A stretch of DNA of 59,348 bases, taken from positions 1-59,348 of the forward strand of contig BJHQ01000024.1 in assembly GCA_014193115.1 (NCBI GenBank), given 5' to 3'. The DNA is from Planctomycetota bacterium. GTDB taxonomy: Bacteria; Planctomycetota; UBA11346. Positions 50,016-58,428 of the stretch are shown piece after piece (the stretch's first letter is position 1; the number at the start of each line of letters is the position of its first letter). Below the pieces are notes generated by a model. It was not told the origin of the DNA and did no database searches. It worked only from the letters and a program-made list of their open reading frames with translations. A program made the position numbers and the translations under genes.

Positions 50016-51974
50016 ATGACCGACGCTCACGCCGGCCATGCCCACAGCCATTTCGCGCTGGGGGCGTCGCTGCTCGATGAAGGAGAGCGATTCTCCCTCG
50101 GCCTGCGCCTCAGTCTGGCGCTGGCCTGCGCCGGGCTGCTGCTGCTCGCGCTCGGCCTGCTGATCGTGGCTCCGCAGCAGGCAGAGCTGGCCCATCTGAT
50201 CGCGGGCATCGCCGCGCTGATCGTAGCCGTGCCGGTATTCACCGAGGCCATCGCCGGGCTGCGCACTCCGACTCTGCATGCCATCACCGATCAGCTGGTG
50301 GCGGTGGCGGTGCTCGCCGCCTGGGTCGTGGGCGATCTGGAAAGCGCTGCGTTGGTGCCGTTGTTCATGGTCATCGGCCACATTCTCGAAGAGCGCAGCC
50401 TGCTCGGCAGCCAAGAGGCCATCGCCGCCCTCGCCCGGCTGACCCGGACCAAGGCGCGCAAGCTCGTCAATGGCGCGGTGATTGAGGTCGAAGCCGGCGA
50501 ATTGCATCCTGGCGATCGCCTGGAGGTCCGTCCCGGCGATCGCCTGGCCGCAGATGGCGTGGTGCGGCTGGGCGTGTCGAGCGTCGATAATGCCTCGCTG
50601 ACCGGCGAGTCCGTGCCGATCGAGGTCGCCTCCGGCGACGCGGTGCTGGCCGGAGCGATCAACCTCGGCGGCCGGCTGGACGTCGAAGTCACTCGCACCG
50701 GCGCCGACACGACCTTGGGCAAGGTGGTGTCGCTGATGCGCGCCGCCGAGCGGGCCAAGCCGCCGGTGACCCGGCTGCTCGAACGCCACGCCGGCCACTA
50801 CCTCTTCTTCGTGCTGCTGCTGGCCGCCGCCACCTGGTTCGTAACCAGCAGCGCCACCGCGATGATGACGGTGCTGGTGGCGGCCTGCCCCTGTGCCCTG
50901 GTGCTGGCGGCCCCAGCCACCGCCATCGCCGCCATCGCCGTCGCCGGCCGTTTCGGCATCCTGGTGAAGGGCACTGCGTTTCTTGAGGAATTGGCCGAGG
51001 TCGATGCCCTGGTGATCGACAAGACCGGAACGGTGACCATCGGCGAGCTGCGCCTGGTCGCGACCAGGCCGGTCAGCGCAGCGGCCGAAGCCGATCAGCG
51101 CCTGCGTCTGATAGCCGCCAGCCTCGGCGCCGGCAGCAGCCATCCGGTGAGCCGGGCGGTCGCCAGCGCCGTGCCTGCCAGCGAACGGCTGTTGGTCGAT
51201 GGACTGGCTGAGCATCCCGGCCTGGGCGTCACTGGCACCGTCGCCGGCAGCGCCGTGGCTCTCGGCCGAGCCGCCTTCCTGGCCCAGCGCATGGATCTGA
51301 ATAGATCTCCTGCAGATTCCCAAGCGGCATCACATGCCGCAAACGGGCTGGAGATCCCGCTCCACGACGGACCGGTGGTCGGCGTGGTCAGCGATGGCGC
51401 CCTGCTCGGTTGGCTGCTGCTTGCCGACGAACCGCGGGCCGAGGCCCGCCACGCCCTGGCTGATCTGCGCCACCTTGGCCTGAAGCACCAGGTGCTGCTG
51501 ACCGGTGACCGGCGATCGGTCGCCGAGCGCATCGCCGGCCAGCTCGGCATCACGGTGGTCGAGGCCGAGGTCCTGCCCGATCAGAAGCTGGCCCGGGTGC
51601 GCGCTGAACTCGCGGCCGGGCATCGCCCGCTGGTGGTCGGTGATGGCGTGAATGATGCCCTCGCATTGAAGGCCGGCGCCGTCGGAGTGGCGATGGGCGG
51701 CAAAGGCACCGACGTCGCCTTGGCCAGCGCCGACGTGGTCCTGATGAGCGACGACCTGCGCCGGCTCGGCACCTGCATCCGCCTGGCCCGCAGCGCCCGC
51801 CGCACCACCAATATCAACGTCGCCGTAGGCTTGGGCTGGACAGCGCTGATCCTGGCCGGCGGGACCATCGGCTGGTACGGCCCGCTGGCGGCGGCGCTGC
51901 TCCACAACCTGGGAACCCTGGCGGTGATGGCCAACGCCGGGCGGTTGCTGCGCTACGACGACCAGACGGCCTGA
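50016..51974 (+). CDS. P1B-type heavy-metal-translocating ATPase
   Basis: About 652 residues. The N-terminus has a small His motif (DAHAGHAHSHF) but no HMA domain. Motifs in order: actuator DNASLTGESVPIEV, ion-binding helix AACPCALVLAAP (CPC near residue 291), phosphorylation DKTGTV near 335, HP locus GSSHPVSRA, GDGVND near 543. The last helices read AVGLGWTALILAGGTIGWYG and AALLHNLGTLAVMANAGRLL; HN-x-GT replaces the Asp-Gly of ZntA-type pumps, so the metal is uncertain (Cu+, Zn2+, Cd2+ or Co2+). I chose ATG 50016 (GGGA upstream); ATG 50004 is the alternative. It follows three SPFH genes. Confidence 0.9.
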   Translation: MTDAHAGHAHSHFALGASLLDEGERFSLGLRLSLALACAGLLLLALGLLIVAPQQAELAHLIAGIAALIVAVPVFTEAIAGLRTPTLHAITDQLVAVAVLAAWVVGDLESAALVPLFMVIGHILEERSLLGSQEAIAALARLTRTKARKLVNGAVIEVEAGELHPGDRLEVRPGDRLAADGVVRLGVSSVDNASLTGESVPIEVASGDAVLAGAINLGGRLDVEVTRTGADTTLGKVVSLMRAAERAKPPVTRLLERHAGHYLFFVLLLAAATWFVTSSATAMMTVLVAACPCALVLAAPATAIAAIAVAGRFGILVKGTAFLEELAEVDALVIDKTGTVTIGELRLVATRPVSAAAEADQRLRLIAASLGAGSSHPVSRAVASAVPASERLLVDGLAEHPGLGVTGTVAGSAVALGRAAFLAQRMDLNRSPADSQAASHAANGLEIPLHDGPVVGVVSDGALLGWLLLADEPRAEARHALADLRHLGLKHQVLLTGDRRSVAERIAGQLGITVVEAEVLPDQKLARVRAELAAGHRPLVVGDGVNDALALKAGAVGVAMGGKGTDVALASADVVLMSDDLRRLGTCIRLARSARRTTNINVAVGLGWTALILAGGTIGWYGPLAAALLHNLGTLAVMANAGRLLRYDDQTA

Positions 51975-52009
51975 CCTGATCTCCGGTCGGCCCTGGACCG
52001 CTGTCTTCG

Positions 52010-53044
52010 TCACTCGGGCAGAACCAGCATGGCATCGCCGTAGCTGAAAAACCGGTACTGCTCGCGGATCGCCGCGGCATAGATCGCCCGCAGCCGCTCG
52101 GTTCCGGTCAAACAGGCCACCAGCATCAGCAGGCTGCTTCGCGGCAGATGGAAATTGGTAAGCAATCCATCGATCGTGGTGAGCTGGTGCGGAGGGTGCA
52201 GAAAGCAGCGGGTCCAGCCAGACCAGGCGTTCAGCTCACCCGCGGCGGCGGCCGTCTGGAGCGTACGGACCACGGTGGTGCCGACCGCGATCACCCGTCG
52301 GCCGGCGGCGCGGGTGGCGGCGATGGCGGCCACGGTTTCGGCTGGGCAGCAGCACCACTCGGCGTGGATGCGGAAGTCTTCGACCCGCTCGGTGTCCACC
52401 GGTTTGAAGGTGCCCGGGCCGATGGCCAATTCGACCCGGGCCGAGGCGACGCCGCGTGCCGCCAGCCGATCGAGCAGATCGCTGGTAAAATGCAGGCTGG
52501 CCGTCGGCGCGGCGACCGATCCGGGGCGGTCGCCGAACACCGTCTGGTAGCGTTCACGGTCTTCGGCCCGATCCGCTCGACCGAGGTACGGTGGGAGCGG
52601 CACCCGGCCGATCCGATCGCACAGTGCGAGCACATCGCAGCCGTCCGGGAAGGCGATGAGCCGGGTGCCATCGGGATGGCAGCTGAGCACTTCGACTTGG
52701 GCCTCGGGCAGGTCGATGCGCATGCCAGGTCTGACCCGACCGCGGATCAGAGCGACCCACCGTGGACGCGGATCGTCGCCAGACGGCTCGGGATGGACCA
52801 GCAGGACCTCGGCGGCGCCTCCGCCCGGCCGGGTGCCGAGCAGCCGGGCCGGGATCACCCGGGTGCGATTGAGCACCAGCAGGTCGCCCGGGCGAAGCAA
52901 GTCAGGCAAATCGCGGACGGTTCGATGCTCGACCCCTTCGCTGCCGATTCGCGCCACCAGCAGCCGAGCGGCATCGCGGGGTTCGATCGGATCGCGGGCG
53001 ATCAGGGTCTCGGGCAGGGCGTAGTCGAACTCAGCGGTATCCAC
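52010..53044 (-). CDS. queA: S-adenosylmethionine:tRNA ribosyltransferase-isomerase
   Basis: 344 residues, full length. Segments typical of QueA are FDYALPETLIARDPIEPRDAARLLV, DLPDLLRPGDLLVLNRTRVIPARL, GRVPLPPYLGR (DRAEDRERYQTVF), SVAAPTASLHFTSDLLDRL and FHLPRSSLLMLVACLTG. It adds the epoxycyclopentanediol ring to 7-aminomethyl-7-deazaguanine in tRNA wobble position 34, a late step of queuosine synthesis. It converges on the metal ATPase gene (35-bp gap) and follows the cytochrome gene by about 84 bp. Confidence 0.95.
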   Translation of the reverse strand: MDTAEFDYALPETLIARDPIEPRDAARLLVARIGSEGVEHRTVRDLPDLLRPGDLLVLNRTRVIPARLLGTRPGGGAAEVLLVHPEPSGDDPRPRWVALIRGRVRPGMRIDLPEAQVEVLSCHPDGTRLIAFPDGCDVLALCDRIGRVPLPPYLGRADRAEDRERYQTVFGDRPGSVAAPTASLHFTSDLLDRLAARGVASARVELAIGPGTFKPVDTERVEDFRIHAEWCCCPAETVAAIAATRAAGRRVIAVGTTVVRTLQTAAAAGELNAWSGWTRCFLHPPHQLTTIDGLLTNFHLPRSSLLMLVACLTGTERLRAIYAAAIREQYRFFSYGDAMLVLPE

Positions 53045-53128
53045 CAGCGATCCAGAGCCGGGATCCTTGGTCCGGCCCGAGGTCGTGCAATCCGGTGCAT
53101 CCGGCCGCGGCGCGGCGGCGAACCAGCA

Positions 53129-53440
53129 TCATCGGCTGGATACGGCCACCAGGTAGTCGGTGATGGCCTGTTGCTGGGCGCTGTCGATGACCGATCGCTT
53201 GGCCATGCGGGCGACCTCCGCCGGCCAGCGGTCGGCGGAGATCTGCTCGGGCGGGATCAGTGCATGGCAGCCTGAGCACCGATTCAGGTACAGCCGGCGT
53301 CCAGTGTCGAATCGCGATACAGCCGCTGGTTCGGTGGCTAATTCAAGGCCGGCAGGAAAACGGGCATCAGCGCAACCGACCATGGATGCGGAAAAGAGCG
53401 CCGCTGCAACGAGCGCCAGCGGTCGCCCAGGATCCGCCAT
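53129..53440 (-). CDS. Small monoheme cytochrome c lipoprotein
   Basis: 103 residues from ATG 53440. The N-terminus MADPGRPLALVAAALFSASM is followed by VGCADA, a lipobox with Cys at about residue 22. The heme motif CSGCH is near residue 55 and a methionine (RMAKRS) further on could be the sixth ligand. This suggests a periplasm-facing, lipid-anchored electron carrier. It is 35 bp downstream of the outer-membrane protein gene and is probably under the same Fur-box promoter. Confidence 0.75.
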   Translation of the reverse strand: MADPGRPLALVAAALFSASMVGCADARFPAGLELATEPAAVSRFDTGRRLYLNRCSGCHALIPPEQISADRWPAEVARMAKRSVIDSAQQQAITDYLVAVSSR

Positions 53441-53475
53441 GCGGTTTCGTCGGGCTGGCTGATTGGACAGGTGGA

Positions 53476-54288
53476 TCAGAAGGAAAAACCGATCAGCGCC
53501 CGCACTTCGAGATCCTCGGCTTCCTGCCGTTCCCGGTTCTTCTTCTCGTTCCCTGAAGCTGATTGCACGGCGAACAACTGCGGCATGACGGTGATCGTGG
53601 CCCAGAAACCGTTCTGGGCGATGTGGACCGATGGCCCGCCGTGGAACACGTTGGTCAGATGCTTCCATTCTTCGTCTCCGCCGGAGGAGGTCTCACGCTC
53701 GATCAGGTGGGTGTTGCGCAGCTCCAAACCGACCGCGAACCCCTTTGCGACGATATGGCTCCAACCAAGTGTGGCTTCAAGTTTGACCTCGGGATGTTTC
53801 TTCCGTTCATTCTCCCATTCGGGTTCGACCGTGAGGTTGAGCGCGATCAGCTCATCGCCAAACCGCTTATCGATGATGCCCTTGAGTTCCGCTTCGAGTT
53901 CATGGCCGCTTGCAGTTCCCTCCAGGTACAATGCCGCGCCTACCGGATCAGCGACCGCATCGGCCAGCTTCCATTTCCATTCCCACGAGATGCCATTGAC
54001 CTGATCGGTTTCGACCGTGCCCGTGCCGCTGGGATCGCTGTTCACGCTGCGGAAATTCAGGTAGACCGCTGTCTGAAGATGTTCGGCCACGCCGTATTCC
54101 AGTTCGATCCGGTTATCGACCCGCCGGTAATAATAATCGCGACCACTGCGGAAGGTGCCCCAGACTTCGATCTCCTTCTGGCCCGGAGCAAGCACATTGC
54201 TGTCGTGGGTGTAACTGAGCTGACGCTCGCTGGCAGCTAGGCCAGTCAGGCTCAGCGCTGCACAAGAGATGACGAGGAGGAATCGCAT
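53476..54288 (-). CDS. Putative outer-membrane beta-barrel protein (DUF6662-like)
   Basis: About 270 residues from ATG 54288, with GAGGA a few bases upstream. The signal peptide MRFLLVISCAALSLTGLAAS is cleaved near residue 19. The mature part has alternating aromatic/hydrophobic strands (KEIEVWGTFRSGRDYYYRRV, QTAVYLNFRSV, SWEWKWKLADAV) and ends with phenylalanine (ALIGFSF), typical of outer-membrane barrels. It resembles DUF6662 proteins; function unknown. A strong Fur-type box lies about 195 bp upstream and a cytochrome lipoprotein gene follows. Confidence 0.7.
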   Translation of the reverse strand: MRFLLVISCAALSLTGLAASERQLSYTHDSNVLAPGQKEIEVWGTFRSGRDYYYRRVDNRIELEYGVAEHLQTAVYLNFRSVNSDPSGTGTVETDQVNGISWEWKWKLADAVADPVGAALYLEGTASGHELEAELKGIIDKRFGDELIALNLTVEPEWENERKKHPEVKLEATLGWSHIVAKGFAVGLELRNTHLIERETSSGGDEEWKHLTNVFHGGPSVHIAQNGFWATITVMPQLFAVQSASGNEKKNRERQEAEDLEVRALIGFSF

Positions 54289-54482
54289 GGGGGTGCTCCG
54301 TGGGATGGCGGCATCGCTGGCAGAAAAACGTGAGTTTTCCAAAACATGCCGAGGTTTGGTGGTCCGGGGACGCAATTGGCTGTCGGACGTCGGTCTCCCA
54401 TGGGGTGGACCTCCATGCCTTGCAGCCCCGATGCCGATAGGAATCATTCGCATGAACAAACGATAATGACCTCGAATGAATT

Positions 54483-54501
54483 GCAAGTGGTAATCATTAT
54501 C
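54483..54501. promoter_or_regulatory. Fur-type iron box upstream of the outer-membrane protein gene
   Basis: GCAAGTGGTAATCATTATC matches the 19-bp consensus GATAATGATAATCATTATC at 15 of 19 positions. It lies in a visibly AT-rich island of the 274-bp gap between the HD gene stop (54563) and the outer-membrane gene start (54288), about 195 bp upstream of that start. A further half-site, GATAATGAC, is at 54462-54470. Fur represses iron-uptake genes when iron is replete, so the downstream genes should be induced by iron starvation. Confidence 0.7.
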
Positions 54502-54562
54502 AATTTTTTTTGGATGATTTCCGCTCATTGGTTGAGCCGCACGATGAGAAACGTCCCTGGCC

Positions 54563-55879
54563 TCACCCGCTGGCGAGGCGTTCCATCACGGTCCGTGCGG
54601 TGCCGGCATCGCCGCGCAGGACATAGGTGTGGCGGAGGTCGATCGGCTGGTTGAACGCCGCCAGCAAGGGCGAGTGCAGCGTCACTGACTCGACCAGGGT
54701 CCGGCCGAGCACCCGGCGCTCGCAGAGCAGGCGGCGGCCGCTGTCGCTGTCCAACCCGCCGGCGCCGGAAATGGCGCAGAAACGCTGGCGGCTGCGCCGG
54801 GTGAAAACGGTGCAACCGGCTTCGCGCAGAGCGTCCACCAATTGCTGAGACAGGAAATTCTCCTGATGTTCGGCTCCCAACCGTTCGCGAAGCACGAGCT
54901 TGGCCGGTTCCCGGGCGAGTATCCGGGTGGACCAGGGCAGGCCGCGACTTCGGGCAGCGTGGATCTGGCCGACCACGCTGTCGTCGCGCAGTTCGACCAG
55001 ATCGCCCAAGCCGTTCAGCGTCAGCGTCAGTTCGTCCTCAGCGATGGCGCGATCAAGGTAGTGCTCGAAGGCTGGTGGCGTCTTGTGGAAATACACCTGT
55101 AAAAACATGTGGTATCTAGCCAGCAGCAGCGATTCCAGGACATGCACGCCATGGACATCGAGTCCGAGTTCCGGGCCTTCGGGGCCTTCAAGAACGGTCT
55201 CGGTGGCGGTCAACCGGGGCAGGTCGTAGATGCCATAGCTGACTCCAGCGAAATGCGAATCGCGCAGCAGGTAATCGCAGCGATCGGCGTCCAGCTCGCC
55301 CGAGACCAGGGCGCGCAGAATGCCGACCAGGGTGCCGAGGGCTCCCAAGCGCCGGGACCGTCGGATGCTGACCGACAGCACCGCAGCGACATCGCGGGCC
55401 ACCGGTTCGTCGAGCACGCCCTCGCCGACCAGGCCATGGATCACCGCCAGCGAGCAATCCTCATGGGTCGCTTGGCGGCCTTCGGGGCGTTGCCCAGCGC
55501 GGTACCAGTCGGCCGGCAGTTGGAAGCGTTCGACCGCCGGCAGATAGGCCTCGGCGGTGTGGCTGAACGGGGCGTGGCCGGCGTCGTGAAGCAACCCTGA
55601 CAGCCGCGCCAGGCGATAGGCGTAATCGAGATCGCTTTGGGAAAAGCCAGCCAATCCAACGGGATGGGAATCGACCAGATGGCGGAAGCGCTGGCCCGCG
55701 AGATGCATCACTCCGATCGAATGCTGGAAACGGTCGTGGACTGCGCCGGGATAGACCAGGCTGACGAAGCCGAGCTGGCGGATGTGGCGCAGGCGCTGGA
55801 TCCACGGATGGTCCACCACCCGGCGTTCGGCCTCATCGATCAGGATGGTCTGGTGGATCGGATCGCGGATTTCGTACAT
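54563..55879 (-). CDS. HD-domain phosphohydrolase (dNTPase/SAMHD1-like)
   Basis: 438 residues. The start MYEIRDPIHQTILIDEAERR is typical of YwfO/SAMHD1-like HD proteins. The metal motif is H...HD...D: FQHSIGVMHLAG near residue 53, LSGLLHDAGHAPFSHTAEA near 95, and GELDADRCDYLLRDSHFAG near 195. These enzymes hydrolyse dNTPs or other phosphoester substrates. It starts only 3 bp after the vapC stop, so it is in one operon with the vapBC toxin-antitoxin pair, an unusual partner for a housekeeping HD enzyme. Confidence 0.88.
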   Translation of the reverse strand: MYEIRDPIHQTILIDEAERRVVDHPWIQRLRHIRQLGFVSLVYPGAVHDRFQHSIGVMHLAGQRFRHLVDSHPVGLAGFSQSDLDYAYRLARLSGLLHDAGHAPFSHTAEAYLPAVERFQLPADWYRAGQRPEGRQATHEDCSLAVIHGLVGEGVLDEPVARDVAAVLSVSIRRSRRLGALGTLVGILRALVSGELDADRCDYLLRDSHFAGVSYGIYDLPRLTATETVLEGPEGPELGLDVHGVHVLESLLLARYHMFLQVYFHKTPPAFEHYLDRAIAEDELTLTLNGLGDLVELRDDSVVGQIHAARSRGLPWSTRILAREPAKLVLRERLGAEHQENFLSQQLVDALREAGCTVFTRRSRQRFCAISGAGGLDSDSGRRLLCERRVLGRTLVESVTLHSPLLAAFNQPIDLRHTYVLRGDAGTARTVMERLASG

Positions 55880-55882
55880 GGG

Positions 55883-56314
55883 TCACACCAGCGCCGATGG
55901 CGGCTTCCACTTCACCCCGGGGATCGTCGTGAAATCGCGATCATAGCTGACGACCAGGCAGCGGTGTGCGATGGCCAGGGCAGCCAAGTGAACATCATAG
56001 ACGGCATTTCCGACCGCCGACCGCTCGAGGCAGATCCGGTCAAAGATCTCCCAGCTAGCGCTGGTATCGACCAGGACGCGGCTGTCGGGCCGGCTTCGCC
56101 ATTCCCGTACGACTTCCAGCACGGTCTTCAGTGGTGAAGGCGGCTGGCAGACGGTGGCAAGGGTGCTCAAGCGGATGAAACCGTTCCAGGTATGCGAACA
56201 GAGAGCGAATCCATGACCAGCGATTCGATCCAGCACGGCTGCCGCCTCGGCATGATTCGGGTTGTCATTGCGATGCGCAGCAAGCAGTACATTCACATCA
56301 GGCAAGATGGTCAT
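55883..56314 (-). CDS. vapC: VapC-type PIN-domain ribonuclease toxin
   Basis: 143 residues. PIN-domain acidic residues are at MTILPDVNVLLAAH (D6), the helix region near E106 in ERSAVGNAVYDVHLAALAIAH, and the final SYDRDF. VapC toxins cleave tRNA or rRNA and are neutralised by VapB. The start overlaps the vapB stop (ATGA) and the stop is 3 bp before the HD-domain gene start. Confidence 0.88.
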   Translation of the reverse strand: MTILPDVNVLLAAHRNDNPNHAEAAAVLDRIAGHGFALCSHTWNGFIRLSTLATVCQPPSPLKTVLEVVREWRSRPDSRVLVDTSASWEIFDRICLERSAVGNAVYDVHLAALAIAHRCLVVSYDRDFTTIPGVKWKPPSALV

Positions 56315-56562
56315 TGCAGTTTTTTCGTGAAGTACTCATCGTCGAGCCGGATCGTCCAGGCCCGTAGCTCCGCATCACTCAGACCAGTTCCTGGCGCACC
56401 ACCGAAGGTGATGGTTCGGCCAGGGGGATGGATCCGATCCGGCTCATCCAGCCCGCGGCGCAGCGCCCGGTTGAGGACTTCGCTGATCGATACGCCTAAT
56501 GCCGCCGCCCGCCGCTTGGCTGCGACAAGCAGGTCATCGTCGATGGACATGGTGGTACGCAT
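56311..56562 (-). CDS. vapB: VapB-type antitoxin (ribbon-helix-helix)
   Basis: 83 residues. The first 45 residues are a ribbon-helix-helix DNA-binding domain (MRTTMSIDDDLLVAAKRRAA, ISEVLNRALRRGL); the rest is a flexible tail that likely wraps the toxin. The palindrome at 56573-56594, just upstream, is the expected autoregulatory operator. The gene is translationally coupled to vapC (4-bp overlap). Confidence 0.85.
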   Translation of the reverse strand: MRTTMSIDDDLLVAAKRRAAALGVSISEVLNRALRRGLDEPDRIHPPGRTITFGGAPGTGLSDAELRAWTIRLDDEYFTKKLQ

Positions 56563-56572
56563 GGTGGCTTAT

Positions 56573-56594
56573 CATCACGATGCGCATCATGATG
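56573..56594. promoter_or_regulatory. 22-bp near-perfect palindrome, probable vapBC operator
   Basis: The sequence is CATCAC-GATGCGCATC-ATGATG: a perfect 10-bp core with 5 of 6 flanking pairs matching. It starts 10 bp upstream of the vapB ATG (56562), overlapping where the promoter must be. Ribbon-helix-helix antitoxins bind such operators with their toxin to repress their own operon. Confidence 0.65.
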
Positions 56595-56735
56595 CAAGAT
56601 GCCCGACACGCATGCTTTTTAACCCGACTGGCGCACAACTTCGGCATGGATCGGTGCAGGACCCTTTGACTTGCTCAGGTCAGCCCAATGGTGCCGACCT
56701 CCGCGGGCGGGACGCCCCCGGCTAGGAAGCCCATC

Positions 56736-58307
56736 ATGGCCCGGATTCTCGTCACCGACGGCATGGCCCAGGACGGCATCGACCTGCTGACCAAGGCCGG
56801 ACACGAAATCGACAACCGCAAGCTGTCGGCTGACGACCTGCTCAAGGTCATCGGCGAATACGACGGCCTGGTGGTGCGATCAGCGACCCAGGTCACAGCC
56901 AAGGTCATCGCCGCCGGCCAGCCCAAGCTGAAGATCGTCGGTCGCGCAGGCGTCGGCGTCGACAACGTCGATGTCCCGGCCGCTACCGCTGCTGGCGTGA
57001 TCGTGATGAATGCGCCCCTCGGCAATATCATCAGCGCCGCCGAGCACACCCTGGGCATGCTCTTCGCCGTAGCCCGGCTGATTCCGCAAGCCCACGCCAA
57101 GCTGACCAAGGGCGAGTGGGACAAGAAGTCCTTCGTCGGCGTCGAACTCGATGGAAAAATCCTCGGTATCGTCGGCCTGGGCAAGATTGGCAAGCACGTC
57201 GCCCAGGTCATGCAGGCCGCCGGGATGAGCGTGATCGCCTATGATCCGTTCCTGAGCCCCGAGGTCGCCAAGGAATTGCGCATTGAAGGCGTCACCCTCG
57301 ATGACCTGCTTGCCCGGGCCGATTTCGTCACGCTGCACACGCCGCTGACTGAGCAGACCCGCAACCTGATCAACGCCCAGCGCTTGGCGCTGATGAAGAA
57401 GTCGGCCCGCATCGTCAACGTCGCCCGGGGAGGCATCATCGACGAGACCGCCCTCGCCGATGCGCTCAAGAAAGGCGTCATTGCCGGCGCCGCCCTTGAT
57501 GTGTTCGAGACCGAGCCGCTGCCAGCCGGTGGGCCGCTGTACGGCCTGCCCAACTGCATCCTGACCCCGCACCTCGGGGCCAGCACCGAAGAAGCCCAGG
57601 TCAAGGTATCTGGCGATATCGCCCAGCAATTCAACGCTTATTTCACCTACGGTCGGATCATCAACGCGGTCAATGTGCAGCTCCGCGTCGATCCCGCGAT
57701 CGATGGCTATCTGGCGGCAGCGGAGCAGCTCGGCGCGGCCTTGGTCCAGACCCTCGATGGTCCGCTCAAAGTGCTTGAGGTCACTGCCCGTGGCGAGCTG
57801 GCCAAGTTCGACACCAAGCCGCTCGCGGTGGCGGCGCTCAAGGGCGCGCTCTCGAAGATCAGCACCCAGGTGGTGAACTTCGTCACGGTCAACCAGGTGG
57901 CCCAGGAACGAGGCATCACCTTGACCAGCGCCTCGACCGCCCAATCCGGCGACCACGATGGCCACCTGGAGCTGCGGACCACGACCGCAGCCGGCAGCCA
58001 TCTCATCGCTGGCAGCCTGATCGGCGGCCAGCTGCGGGTCACCCGCTACAACGAATACCCGATCGATCTGCCGATCGGCGGCCACCTGCTGATCATGGAA
58101 TACCCCGATCGTCCGGGCATGGTCGGCAAGTACGGCTCGATCCTGGGCGAGCACCGGATCAACATCGCCCGCATGGAAGTCAGCCGCATCGACGGCCGCG
58201 GCGACGCCCTGGTTCTGCTCACCCTCGACGACCCAGTGCCCCAGACGGTGCTCGACGAGATCGTGGCGACGGTGAAACCGACCCGGGCCTACCGCATCTC
58301 GCTGTGA
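56736..58307 (+). CDS. serA: D-3-phosphoglycerate dehydrogenase with C-terminal ACT domain
   Basis: 523 residues from ATG 56736 (AGGA 9 bp upstream). The N-terminal catalytic/NAD domain has VGRAGVGVDNVDVPAATAAG, LGIVGLGKIGKHVAQVMQAAG (NAD loop), VNVARGGIIDETAL (Arg), DVFETEPLP (Glu) and ILTPHLGASTEEAQ (His). Residues about 320-440 are the ASB domain and about 450-523 the ACT domain (LLIMEYPDRPGMVGKYGSIL), so the enzyme is likely feedback-controlled by serine. It catalyses the first step of serine synthesis. The partner serB is at the other end of the window; serC is not seen. Confidence 0.95.
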   Translation: MARILVTDGMAQDGIDLLTKAGHEIDNRKLSADDLLKVIGEYDGLVVRSATQVTAKVIAAGQPKLKIVGRAGVGVDNVDVPAATAAGVIVMNAPLGNIISAAEHTLGMLFAVARLIPQAHAKLTKGEWDKKSFVGVELDGKILGIVGLGKIGKHVAQVMQAAGMSVIAYDPFLSPEVAKELRIEGVTLDDLLARADFVTLHTPLTEQTRNLINAQRLALMKKSARIVNVARGGIIDETALADALKKGVIAGAALDVFETEPLPAGGPLYGLPNCILTPHLGASTEEAQVKVSGDIAQQFNAYFTYGRIINAVNVQLRVDPAIDGYLAAAEQLGAALVQTLDGPLKVLEVTARGELAKFDTKPLAVAALKGALSKISTQVVNFVTVNQVAQERGITLTSASTAQSGDHDGHLELRTTTAAGSHLIAGSLIGGQLRVTRYNEYPIDLPIGGHLLIMEYPDRPGMVGKYGSILGEHRINIARMEVSRIDGRGDALVLLTLDDPVPQTVLDEIVATVKPTRAYRISL

Positions 58308-58428
58308 ACACGTCCAGGCGCAGATAGCGCGTCAGCTGTGCAGGTTGCTGCCCTCAGAGCTGGCCGGGGTTGACGGTGGCCGGTCCCTCGCAGTAAAGTC
58401 TAGCACAAGAACAGCGTGAGTTTTTTTG
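58308..58428. other. Intergenic between serA and the decayed insertion sequence
   Basis: 121 bp with no gene, strong hairpin or repeat recognised. It ends at the probable left end of the ISL3-type element. Confidence 0.3.

Noticed and set aside
49860..51323. 487-codon minus-strand open frame
   Set aside because: Antisense shadow of the P1B ATPase gene, His/Gln-rich as expected for antisense of Ala/Leu-rich coding DNA.
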